64,000 bases of DNA from Dehalococcoidales bacterium. Its GTDB lineage: Bacteria > Chloroflexota > Dehalococcoidia > Dehalococcoidales > UBA5627. Below are positions 45,515 to 53,810 of this stretch, piece after piece. The stretch is taken from the NCBI GenBank assembly GCA_041656115.1, contig JBBAED010000002.1, forward strand, positions 62,001 to 126,000, given 5' to 3'. Made by a program: the position numbers and the translations under genes. Within the stretch, counting starts at the first letter, position 1; the number at the start of each line of letters is the position of its first letter. A model generated the notes under the pieces. That model was not told the DNA's origin and searched no databases. It saw nothing but the letters and a program-made list of their open reading frames with translations.

Positions 45515-47416
45515 CTATAAGCCTTTCGCATTGAGCGCGTTAATTAATTCAGGGACTACTTGCTCTAAATCCCCCAGAATACAAAAATCGGCGGCGCGGA
45601 ATATTTGGGCATTGGGGTCTCTGTTAATCGCAACAATAACATCGGAGTTTTGCATACCGCTCAAATGCTGTACCGCACCGGAAATACCAACCGCAACATA
45701 CAACCTCGGGGTTACGGTTTGCCCCGTTTGTCCGACTTGGTGACTGCGATCAATAAAACCGGATTCCACCGCTAAGCGGGAAGCCCCGACAACCGCCTTC
45801 TGTCCCAAGAATTTACCGAAATGTTCAGCCAGTGCCGGAATATAACGGTCAAATCCCTCTTTCGTTTTACAACCGCCGCCGCCGGAAACTATAATCGATG
45901 CTTCGGTTAAACCGGAAGTAGGCGGTTTAATTTCTTTGGAAATAATCTGTATTTCGGGGGAAGCCGGTATAAAGTCCGGTTGATATTCTATTACCTCGCC
46001 GTCGGTTGCCATCTGGCATTTGATAACCTTTAACAAACCGGGTCTTACGGTAGACATTTGCACGTTGGCTTTTTGCGTTAAAATCTGCGCCATAATACTG
46101 CCGCCCAATGCCGGACGGGTTTGGCGCAAAATCGCCGTATATTCTTGAGAACCTCTTTTGAAATCAAAAATATCCAAAGAAGTGCAGTCGGCAGTCAGGC
46201 CGGATCTTGTTCGATATGCTACGCGCGGCGCCAATTCGCGCCCCAGGGGTGTTGCACTAAACAGCATAATTTGGGGTTTATGTTTTTCAATCAATTCACT
46301 GACAACAGCGGTATAAGGAATCGGTAAAAATTCTTTATAAATTTCATTTTCAACCACGTAAACCTTATCGGCTCCGCAGGTTATAACCTCATCGGTAAGA
46401 TGTTTTACATCCTTTCCGATTAACAACGCCCCGGTTTTTGTTTTAAGTTGCGTTGCCAATTCCTTTGTTTTACTTAAAAGCTCCATCGATGCAGGGTTGA
46501 TTTCACCGTCTTCCTGCTCGGCAAATATCCACACCTCACCATGATAGCTGGGTTCTTTATCTTCCGGCAGCTTATAAACTTCGGCTTCTTCCTGCTTCCC
46601 GACAGATTCCAGTTTTGCCGAATAAGCGGTTTTAATTGCCTCAGCCAGTTTATTAAAATCGGGCTCGAACAGGCATTTACGATTAGTGGTTTCACGCGGA
46701 GAAAATATACGGTAAACATTTGTTCTTGAACCTGCCAGACCGATCAATTCTTCATTGGCTTCAACGTCCTCGGCACTCCATACGTAAAGCGATTGATTAT
46801 GCGCCCATCTGGTACGATTAAAGGTTGCGCTAAGAGGTAAGGTCCAATCGGTAACCGTAACCACAAAAGGATAGCTTAGAGGGACTACTTCCTGAGTTCC
46901 GCGACGCGTAATACGGCTAAAAGTAAACCCATTATCTTTTTTCTTAAAAGCCGTGGCATAAGCTATTTGCGGGATACCCAATTCTTCGGCAACTTGCGGC
47001 GGAACCTGTGCCGTATCTCCGTCTACAGATTGCATTCCGCTAATAATTATGTATTCTTTATCTCCGGAAAAGATCTCTTTTTCAATTTTACGGATGGTTT
47101 GCGCCAAAGGATAAGCCGTTGCGGCTGTATCAGCGCCGCCCAGTTTTCGATCGGTTAATAAAACCCCGAGATCGGCGCCGATTGATAATGCGTAGCGCAA
47201 AACTTCATCAGCAAAAGGGGGTCCCATTGTTAGGGCAACTATTTTTCCGCCATGTTCTTTACGCATGCCAACAGCAAAGGCAAGCGCTTGTTTATCGAGT
47301 TCGTTACAGACGTTATCAAGCATCCCCCTTCTAAGAATCCCTTTTTCCCAGTTCCAAGCTTCTTCGGGGATATTCTTAACATCGGGAACCTGTTTTACCA
47401 AAACAATATAATTCAT
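45515..47416 (-). CDS. Electron transfer flavoprotein, EtfB-EtfA fusion
   Basis: This 633-residue protein is colinear with EtfB followed by EtfA. Residues 1-about 260 read as the beta subunit (V-K-Q-V-P-D, C-N-E-L-D, S-G-M-Q-S-V-D-G-D-T-A-Q-V-P). The remainder from about 295 is the alpha subunit, with the FAD-binding V-G-A-S-R-L-A-V-E-S-G, G-Q-T-G-Q-T-V and G-I-S-G-A-V-Q-H-L-S-G-M. There is no stop or frameshift in the join. The two subunits normally form a heterodimer. It is coupled to ETF-QO by 2 bp, so the pair is a complete ETF-to-quinone route. Confidence 0.9.
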   Translation of the reverse strand: MNYIVLVKQVPDVKNIPEEAWNWEKGILRRGMLDNVCNELDKQALAFAVGMRKEHGGKIVALTMGPPFADEVLRYALSIGADLGVLLTDRKLGGADTAATAYPLAQTIRKIEKEIFSGDKEYIIISGMQSVDGDTAQVPPQVAEELGIPQIAYATAFKKKDNGFTFSRITRRGTQEVVPLSYPFVVTVTDWTLPLSATFNRTRWAHNQSLYVWSAEDVEANEELIGLAGSRTNVYRIFSPRETTNRKCLFEPDFNKLAEAIKTAYSAKLESVGKQEEAEVYKLPEDKEPSYHGEVWIFAEQEDGEINPASMELLSKTKELATQLKTKTGALLIGKDVKHLTDEVITCGADKVYVVENEIYKEFLPIPYTAVVSELIEKHKPQIMLFSATPLGRELAPRVAYRTRSGLTADCTSLDIFDFKRGSQEYTAILRQTRPALGGSIMAQILTQKANVQMSTVRPGLLKVIKCQMATDGEVIEYQPDFIPASPEIQIISKEIKPPTSGLTEASIIVSGGGGCKTKEGFDRYIPALAEHFGKFLGQKAVVGASRLAVESGFIDRSHQVGQTGQTVTPRLYVAVGISGAVQHLSGMQNSDVIVAINRDPNAQIFRAADFCILGDLEQVVPELINALNAKGL

Positions 47417-47487
47417 GAATAACCTGCTTCCAATTCTAAATACCCGGCGTCAGAGTCAGCATATTTTGCACCAACGCACCACCCCGC

Positions 47488-47546
47488 CATTCCCTTTAAT
47501 ACCCATCCGTAACCTACCGGGTAAAAGACGGGTATTTAAAGGAATG
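47488..47546. repeat. Long imperfect inverted repeat upstream of etf
   Basis: The 17-base arms 47488-47504 and 47530-47546 match at 15 positions when one is reverse-complemented (outer CATTCC/GGAATG, inner TACCC/GGGTA), with a 25-base loop. It lies between the SDR stop and the etf start. No T-run follows on either strand, so it is not a typical terminator. Confidence 0.55.
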
Positions 47547-47584
47547 AGAGATGCAATAATATAATATCAGGTTAAAATTCGAGA

Positions 47585-48346
47585 TTAATAAGATGTCCAA
47601 CCGGTATCAACGGTAATAATCGCACCGTTAACCGCGCTGGATTCATCACTGGCTAAGAAAAGGGCGGTAAAGGCCACTTCCTCGGGTTCAATAGTACGCG
47701 GGTTAAATCCGGCACCCGCCATCGCCCTTCCCATACCGAATTCATCGGGATCGCGCATGGTGTTACCGATATTGGTATTAACACCGCCCGGGGCAATGGC
47801 ATTACAGCGTATACCTTTCTCGGCATATTGGAAACCGACATTTCTGGTTAAACCGACAACGGCATGCTTCGACGCCGTGTACGCCGCACCGGCTTTCGAA
47901 CCGGTAAGGCCGCCCACAGAGGCAATATTGATAATAACACCGGCACCTTTGGCAAGAAAGATTGGTAAAGCCTTTCTGACGGCACGCATAGGACCGGTAG
48001 AGTTAACCGCAAAGACCTTTTCCCATAATGCATCGGTTACCTTTTCGGCAGGTTGGAAACTATCCATAATACCCGCATTGTTAACAAGAACATCAAGTGT
48101 GCCGTAAGCATTAACCGCCGAGTCAATCATATTTTGGATATCTTCCTCTTTGGTTACATCGGTAACAGCCGCTTGAGCCTCCCCCCCGGCCTCCCGAATC
48201 TCATCAACCACCTTCTTTAAGGCAGCTTCGTCGATGTCGGCGGCAATCACCCTAGCTCCTTCTTTGGCGAAAAGAATTGAGATACTCCTGCCCATGCCGG
48301 AACCGGCGCCGGTAACAACGGCAACTTTGTTTTGAAGTCTTGGCAT
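47585..48346 (-). CDS. Short-chain dehydrogenase/reductase
   Basis: This 253-residue classical SDR has nucleotide loop T-G-A-G-S-G-M-G, D-V-T-K, N-N-A-G and catalytic Ser/Tyr/Lys in I-A-S-V-G-G then Y-T-A-S-K. It reduces or oxidises an unknown alcohol or ketone with NAD(P). The frame opens further to 48445, but GGGGGG precedes the ATG at 48346, which gives the standard N-terminus. It may be regulated through the palindrome at 48405-48435. Confidence 0.9.
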   Translation of the reverse strand: MPRLQNKVAVVTGAGSGMGRSISILFAKEGARVIAADIDEAALKKVVDEIREAGGEAQAAVTDVTKEEDIQNMIDSAVNAYGTLDVLVNNAGIMDSFQPAEKVTDALWEKVFAVNSTGPMRAVRKALPIFLAKGAGVIINIASVGGLTGSKAGAAYTASKHAVVGLTRNVGFQYAEKGIRCNAIAPGGVNTNIGNTMRDPDEFGMGRAMAGAGFNPRTIEPEEVAFTALFLASDESSAVNGAIITVDTGWTSY

Positions 48347-48404
48347 TTTTAACGCCCCCCCTTTTTTAATAAACTCAAGAACAATAAAAGAAGAAAGAAT
48401 TGAA

Positions 48405-48435
48405 ATACATACATTTATCGATACAAATGTAGTAT
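48405..48435. promoter_or_regulatory. Operator-like palindrome upstream of the SDR gene
   Basis: TACATTT (48410-48416), eight bases and AAATGTA (48425-48431) form a perfect dyad that extends outward as ATAC/GTAT with a one-base bulge. It overlaps a possible minus-strand promoter (TATACT at 48431-48436) about 60-90 bp before the SDR start. The form and place fit a TetR-type operator. That is inference. Confidence 0.45.
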
Positions 48436-48436
48436 A

Positions 48437-48811
48437 ACACGTCAATACAATATCGGTAAAATACTTACAATCGCAAGCATTCCATCGCAGAAAATTCTAA
48501 GTACAACCCTTTATTCGCGGTCGAAAAGAACAAATAATGTAATTCAAAACCGATTGATTGGGAACCGATTTTTTGCGGTGGTACCGAGCCTTACATCAAA
48601 TGCAGGCTCTATATTGTAACACCGACTACTTTGTTAGCGGTATTATCATTAGTTTGCGATGAAAACCGGGGAGTCAAGCGCGTTTTTACTCCAAACAGGC
48701 ACAACACTCCGCAGACTGAGAGATTATACACCGATAAAAATAGATTCGCAAATGCTTGTTCGCGTTCGGATATTTTTGACAAACGGAGATAAAAAATGAT
48801 TAGAACAAGTT
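48437..48811. other. Intergenic stretch without a recognised gene
   Basis: About 375 bp lie upstream of the SDR promoter and downstream of the reductase. It contains GGTGGTACCG near 48580 by chance resemblance to a T-box core, but there is no leader context. No ORF or tRNA was seen. Confidence 0.4.
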
Positions 48812-49819
48812 CTAAGAACGCCCTGGCAACATCCCCATTTCGCTAAACCACTCTATTTGGTCACGAATGGAATCTTGCCAAGGCCGGGTAGTAAAGCCAA
48901 GTTCTTTACGTGCTCGCGCCGAGCTGATTTGAGAATTACTTTTTAATACATCAATTGAATAGGCGGTAAAAACAGGATTTCTTTTAATCATTTTGTAATA
49001 TGCACCGGCAAGTACACCGGCAATTCGGGCAAGCCCGGAGGGTATTTCATAGCGAGGGGCAGGATAACCCGTGATACTTTCAAATTGTCCCATCAGTTCC
49101 GGTATTTGCACCTTGTTACCGGAGAAAATATAATGGCGCCCCATTTTGCCCTTTTTAGCGGCAAGCAAGAGCCCCTCGGCAACATCACGCACATCAACAA
49201 AATCATAAGCACCGCGCACATAAGATTTCATATAGCCGCTGGCAAAATCGAGTATCATTTGACCGATATTGGAAACATTATAATCATACGGCCCGATAAT
49301 ACCCGTCGGGCAGCATATAACCGCATCAAGCCCGCCTTTTTTTACTTCATCCAGAAGGGTTAACGTGGCACGGGCTTTGCTCCAAGCGTAATCGCCTAAA
49401 ACTTTATCGGGATCAAACGGCTGCGATTCATCAATAACCGTACCGTGCGGCGGTTCGGCAATTGCATGAACCGAACTGGTATAGACGAGGCGGTGTACGC
49501 CAACCGCACGACAGGCTTCGGCAACGTTTCGGGTTCCTAAAACATTAACCTGCTCCAATACTTTTTTCATACCGGATAAAATCGTTATAATTCCGGCAAG
49601 ATGAAAAACGAAATCCGCGCCGGCAAAAGCTGTTTTGAGGCTTTCAATATCGGTTACATCACCGCGCGCAATTTCGACACTAAGGCCGTCCAAAGCACGG
49701 CAATCGTCATTCGGTAGCACAAATGCGCGTACGGAATAACCTTTATCCAGCAAATTGCGTACCAGCGCATTACCGATATGCCCGGTTGCTCCGGTTACAA
49801 CAGTTAAGCCCTTTTCCAT
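48812..49819 (-). CDS. NAD(P)-dependent epimerase/reductase, dihydroflavonol-reductase-like extended SDR
   Basis: This 335-residue extended SDR has T-G-A-T-G-H-I-G near the start, D-V-T-D, H-L-A-G, S-S-V-H-A, the catalytic Y-A-W-S-K and C-P-T-G-I-I-G-P. Family members reduce dihydroflavonol-like or sterol/hopanoid-type ketones or act on sugars. The substrate is not evident. It has its own strong promoter at 49876-49904. Confidence 0.85.
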   Translation of the reverse strand: MEKGLTVVTGATGHIGNALVRNLLDKGYSVRAFVLPNDDCRALDGLSVEIARGDVTDIESLKTAFAGADFVFHLAGIITILSGMKKVLEQVNVLGTRNVAEACRAVGVHRLVYTSSVHAIAEPPHGTVIDESQPFDPDKVLGDYAWSKARATLTLLDEVKKGGLDAVICCPTGIIGPYDYNVSNIGQMILDFASGYMKSYVRGAYDFVDVRDVAEGLLLAAKKGKMGRHYIFSGNKVQIPELMGQFESITGYPAPRYEIPSGLARIAGVLAGAYYKMIKRNPVFTAYSIDVLKSNSQISSARARKELGFTTRPWQDSIRDQIEWFSEMGMLPGRS

Positions 49820-49875
49820 TTACTGTCCCCCAGCGGATTTCAAACTTCCCCAAAAAGAATATTAACTACATCAAA

Positions 49876-49904
49876 ATAATATTATAAAACAGATATTATG
49901 TCAA
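49876..49904 (-). promoter_or_regulatory. Promoter of the extended SDR gene
   Basis: On the minus strand TTGACA (49899-49904), a 17-base spacer and TATTAT (49876-49881) lie about 60 bp before the ATG at 49819. A TATAAT in the same stretch gives a spacing that is too short. Confidence 0.65.
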
Positions 49905-50011
49905 CAAATTGCATGTCTTTCGTTTTAAAAAGTATGCCATATTTTCTTGGCTTGTGTTAGAATAGGATAATTTATTAAGAACAATAAATATCGGTGCGGC
50001 GATTAAAGAAC

Positions 50012-50557
50012 ATGAAAGGTTTTTCTAAAAAAATTGCGGACCCTGCTTATACGAAATATAAAAAAGATTCCGTAACGTGGTCGTTTTTGTTTTCCGTAAT
50101 TTTGGCAATCGTTGCGATTATCGGCTTCCCTATTTACGGAAACTCCACCGGCGAGCTGGATTGGCCGGAATCGCTTTTTATCGGGATCGTTATCGGCGCT
50201 ATGTTTATAGCCATTGCAGTCGCACAAACCGTCAAACGAAAACTGGATAAAACATGGGACGGGGTTGTAACAGACAAACAATTTTATGTAAAACATCTCA
50301 GCAGCGAACGTACCACAAAGTACATAATGGAAGTAGAAAACGAAGCGGGAAAAATAAAAAAGGTAAAATGGACAAACACCCCGCAAGTATTTAATTATTA
50401 CAGCATAGGCGACCGTGTTCGTCACCACCGGGGGCTTTTTTATTTCGAGAAATACGATAAAAGCAAAGATTTGATAATCTTGTGTGTCGCCTGCCGGCAT
50501 TTTAACGATATTCAAGAGGATTATTGTATCAGGTGCAAATGCCCTCTATTAAAATAA
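50012..50557 (+). CDS. Hypothetical two-helix membrane protein with C-terminal zinc ribbon
   Basis: This roughly 181-residue protein has two hydrophobic segments early in the sequence (roughly residues 22-41 and 52-72). A cytosolic domain follows with beta-rich V-T-D-K-Q and R-V-R-H-H, and then a zinc ribbon (C-V-A-C and Y-C-I-R-C-K-C-P). No family is recognised. The ATG at 50012 is preferred; a GTG at 49994 would add six residues. Neither has a strong ribosome site. Confidence 0.6.
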   Translation: MKGFSKKIADPAYTKYKKDSVTWSFLFSVILAIVAIIGFPIYGNSTGELDWPESLFIGIVIGAMFIAIAVAQTVKRKLDKTWDGVVTDKQFYVKHLSSERTTKYIMEVENEAGKIKKVKWTNTPQVFNYYSIGDRVRHHRGLFYFEKYDKSKDLIILCVACRHFNDIQEDYCIRCKCPLLK

Positions 50558-50853
50558 GTAAGCCTTTTCCCGACAACCCCGTAATTCCCTTCCTTTATTA
50601 CCCCCCAACAAAGATAATCACATGCACCAAACTATCTCAGCCCCAGCCGTTCCGAATATCCAACTAAGCGAAATTTCGCGGTTTTCCGTTTGATTGGAAT
50701 AAAAAGTTTTAAAATTTAAAGATTTAAAGAATCTCTAAATTGAAGAATTTTGCTTTTTGTACTATTATATCTTACAATCAGGGTCTATTTATAAAAACAT
50801 TAATAGACGAATTATCAAAGCTTTATTAGAGGGGGATAATAAAAACGACCGAT

Positions 50854-53538
50854 ATGAATAAAATTAATTCATTTTTTGACCCAAAGAGCGTTGCTCTTGT
50901 CGGGGCGTCCAACCGCCCGGGATCAATCGGAAACATCGTACTGGAAAATCTTATTCTCGGAAAAAACAAGCGTAACGTTTACCCGATTAACCCGAAATAT
51001 GAAACATTGCTTGATATTAAATGCTACCCTAACCTCGCCAGCCTCCCCGAAATCCCGGAACTCGTAATTATTACCATTAACGCCGAAAACGTTCCGGCCA
51101 TCGTAGAAGATTGCGCCAAGATTGGAACTAAATCGATTACAATCATTTCCGCCGGATTCAAAGAAGCCGGGGAAGCCGGAAATAAACGCCTTGATAAAAT
51201 CATGGAGATTTGCAAAAACAACGGAATTCGCCTTTTAGGCCCCAACTGTCTGGGATCCATCCGTCCCGGAGCTGATTTTAGCGGCTCCTTTGCCCGTAAA
51301 ATACCGAAACCCGGTAATATCGCCTTCCTTTCACAAAGCGGTGCGTTAGGAACCGCCGTTCTTGACTGGGCAATCAGCAGAGAAATCGGTTTTAGCGCAT
51401 TTGTCTCGCTTGGCAGCATGATGGATGTCGATTTCGGTGACTTAATTGACTATTTCGGTGATGACCAGGAAACAAAAAGTATTATCATCTATATGGAAAC
51501 AATCGGTAATACCCTGGCAAGCGTCAAGAACTTTATGAGCGCTGCCCGCGGTTTTGCCCGTAATAAACCGATTATTGTTATTAAACCCGGTAAATTCCAG
51601 GAGAGTATTGAAGCGGCCAAATCGCATACCGGCGCACTTGTCGGCGACGATGCCTACTATGACGCGGTATTTAACAGAGCCGGTGTGGTTCGTGTTGATG
51701 AAGTCTCCGATCTGTTCAGCTGCGCTTCGCTCTTAGATTCCACGAAGCTCCCCAACGAACAAAACGTTGCCATCATTACAAACGCCGGCGGGCCTGCGGT
51801 TTTAGCAACCGATGCTCTTATCGCCAGAGGCGGTAAACTAAGTGAACTTTCTCCCGAAACGATTAAGGCATTAAATGAGGTTATGCCTACTTTCTGGAGT
51901 AAAGCGAACCCGATTGATATTCTCGGAGACGCCGACGCCGAAAGATATACCAAAGCGATTGAAATTGCGCTTAAAGACCCCGGTATCAGCGGTATCGTTG
52001 TTATTTACACCCCGCAAGGCGCTGCCAATGCAACGGATGTCGCCAAGGGGATTGTCAAAATCTCCAAAAAGAGCCCCAAGCCGATACTGACAACAATGAT
52101 GGGAAGTAAAGACGTTGCCGGAGCGCGGCAAATATTTTATGCAAACAAAATCCCGACCTTCGATTTCCCCGAAGAGGCAATGAACAGCTACCTCTATATG
52201 TATAAATACGCACGCAACCTGGCAAGCCTTTATCAAATCCCCGAAGATATTCCGTTTGATGTGGGAATCGCCAAAAATCACTTAAAGACGATTATCAATA
52301 ACGCCATCAGTAAAGGCGAAACATTATTAAACGAAGAAGACTCCAAAAAGTTTTTAAATACCTATCGGATTGGAGTCAGCTATCCGTTCTTTGCCGAAAA
52401 TATCGAACTGGCGGTTGCCACGGCAGACTCCGTCGGCTACCCGATAGTTATGAAAATACAATCGCCCGATATTTCTCACAAATCCGATGTCGGCGGTGTA
52501 GTCTTAAATATTGAAAACGCGAAACAACTCCGCCAAGCATACGCGGAGATGATGGAAACCGTTAAAAAGAGCGCCCCGAAAGCCAAAATCGAAGGGGTTA
52601 CAATCCAGAATATGGTTGGCAAATACGATTACGAGCTTATAATCGGCAGCAAAAAAGATGCCGCCCTCGGTAACGTAATCGTTTTCGGGCAAGGCGGTAC
52701 GGAAGCCGAATATCACAAAGATATCGCTATCGGGTTGCCTCCGTTAAATCAAGCTTTAGCCAGAAGACTGATTGAAGAAACAAAAATCTACTCGTCATTA
52801 TCCAAAGGGTTTAGAAACAAGCCGCCGGTAGATTTACGACTGCTTGATGCAACCTTAATCAGGGTGTCCAATATGATTGTTGATTTCCCTGAAATTGCCG
52901 AACTTGATATCAATCCGTTGGTTGTCAGCGATGGCAAAGTTATTGCGTTGGATGCGCGCATCGTGTTGGATAAAGAAGCTATTAAAAAATCCGATGATGA
53001 AGCATCGCATCTTATTATAACCCCCTACCCGACCCGTTATATCCAAACATGGACTTGCCATGACGAGAAACAAGTCTTGCTGCGCCCGATACGCCCGGAG
53101 GACGAGCCTTTAGAATATGCGCTGCTTAACGGTTTGTCGGAACAATCCAAAAAATTCAGATTCTTCCATCCGATTAATGAATTTACGCACGATATGCTCA
53201 GCCGTTTCTGCAATATAGATTACGACCGGGAAATTGCGATGGTTGCGGAATTCAACGGCTCGGGCAAAAAACAAATCGTCGGGGTAAGCCGATTGATTAT
53301 AGAAGCCGGAAAAGAAGTCGGAGAGTTCGCCACCGTAATCGCTGACGAATTCCAGGACATTTGGCTGGGACACAAGCTCACCGATATGCTAATCGGTATT
53401 GCGCGTGAAAAGAAGCTCAAATCAATCTACGGCATTATCCTGCAAGACAATATTAAGATGATTAACCTGGTACGCAACCTCGGTTTCCGCCTGGTAAGCG
53501 TATCCGATAATGAATTAAAAGCCGTTATGGAATTATAG
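50854..53538 (+). CDS. ADP-forming acyl-CoA synthetase fused to GNAT (Pat-like)
   Basis: This 894-residue protein has a CoA-binding domain (V-A-L-V-G-A-S-N-R-P-G-S), succinyl-CoA-ligase-like domains with phospho-His258 in K-S-H-T-G-A-L-V-G, an ATP-grasp domain (about 490-700) and a C-terminal GNAT (about 725-894). The layout matches bacterial lysine acetyltransferases Pat/YfiQ and bifunctional acetate--CoA ligases. In Pat the synthetase half is usually inactive, but here the key His is kept, so it may also make acetyl-CoA or ATP. A ribosome-site-like GAGGGGG is about 20 bases upstream, farther than usual. The 296 bp upstream gap shows no gene. Confidence 0.88.
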   Translation: MNKINSFFDPKSVALVGASNRPGSIGNIVLENLILGKNKRNVYPINPKYETLLDIKCYPNLASLPEIPELVIITINAENVPAIVEDCAKIGTKSITIISAGFKEAGEAGNKRLDKIMEICKNNGIRLLGPNCLGSIRPGADFSGSFARKIPKPGNIAFLSQSGALGTAVLDWAISREIGFSAFVSLGSMMDVDFGDLIDYFGDDQETKSIIIYMETIGNTLASVKNFMSAARGFARNKPIIVIKPGKFQESIEAAKSHTGALVGDDAYYDAVFNRAGVVRVDEVSDLFSCASLLDSTKLPNEQNVAIITNAGGPAVLATDALIARGGKLSELSPETIKALNEVMPTFWSKANPIDILGDADAERYTKAIEIALKDPGISGIVVIYTPQGAANATDVAKGIVKISKKSPKPILTTMMGSKDVAGARQIFYANKIPTFDFPEEAMNSYLYMYKYARNLASLYQIPEDIPFDVGIAKNHLKTIINNAISKGETLLNEEDSKKFLNTYRIGVSYPFFAENIELAVATADSVGYPIVMKIQSPDISHKSDVGGVVLNIENAKQLRQAYAEMMETVKKSAPKAKIEGVTIQNMVGKYDYELIIGSKKDAALGNVIVFGQGGTEAEYHKDIAIGLPPLNQALARRLIEETKIYSSLSKGFRNKPPVDLRLLDATLIRVSNMIVDFPEIAELDINPLVVSDGKVIALDARIVLDKEAIKKSDDEASHLIITPYPTRYIQTWTCHDEKQVLLRPIRPEDEPLEYALLNGLSEQSKKFRFFHPINEFTHDMLSRFCNIDYDREIAMVAEFNGSGKKQIVGVSRLIIEAGKEVGEFATVIADEFQDIWLGHKLTDMLIGIAREKKLKSIYGIILQDNIKMINLVRNLGFRLVSVSDNELKAVMEL

Positions 53539-53575
53539 CCGATAATTTTTAACTAATCCCTTCAGACGAAGGCAA

Positions 53576-53620
53576 AAAGGCCACATGGGAGAATCCACTC
53601 TTGTGTGGCCTTTGGTTTTT
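53576..53620 (+). terminator. Intrinsic terminator after the acyl-CoA synthetase-GNAT gene
   Basis: AAAGGCCACA and TGTGGCCTTT form a perfect 10 bp stem with an 18-base loop, followed by GGTTTTTC. Confidence 0.85.
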
Positions 53621-53695
53621 CGGAGGAGATTGCGCAATTTTAAAAAAATGAGAACTATTTTGCGTTATTTTGGTTACGTACCGCTCTATATTTGT

Positions 53696-53701
53696 TATAA
53701 T
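53696..53701 (+). promoter_or_regulatory. Possible -10 element for the type I restriction genes
   Basis: TATAAT occurs 105 bp before hsdR in an AT-rich stretch after the preceding terminator. No good -35 is seen at the right distance, so this is a weak call. Confidence 0.3.
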
Positions 53702-53747
53702 ACGGACATACCGATAAAGATATGTAACATGCCGAGATGTTGGCGAT

Positions 53748-53810
53748 ATGATGGAAATTGTTCCTGATGATAAATCCGAAGAAATTTTCAACCCGGCGGT
53801 GATAACATGA
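53748..53810 (+). CDS. Possible 20-residue upstream ORF overlapping the hsdR start
   Basis: A short frame from ATG 53748 ends in TGA 53808-53810, and its ATGA overlaps the hsdR ATG. This is the geometry of translational coupling. It has no clear ribosome site and is too short to judge as coding. If real, it may control hsdR translation. Confidence 0.25.
   Translation: MMEIVPDDKSEEIFNPAVIT

Noticed and set aside
48570..48600. GGTGGTACCG resembling the T-box core sequence
   Set aside because: There is no specifier stem, no terminator pairing and no aminoacyl-tRNA or amino-acid gene downstream on the plus strand; likely chance.
53585..53767. 60-codon plus frame over the terminator before hsdR
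   Set aside because: It begins inside the terminator hairpin, lacks a ribosome site and has no protein-like pattern.
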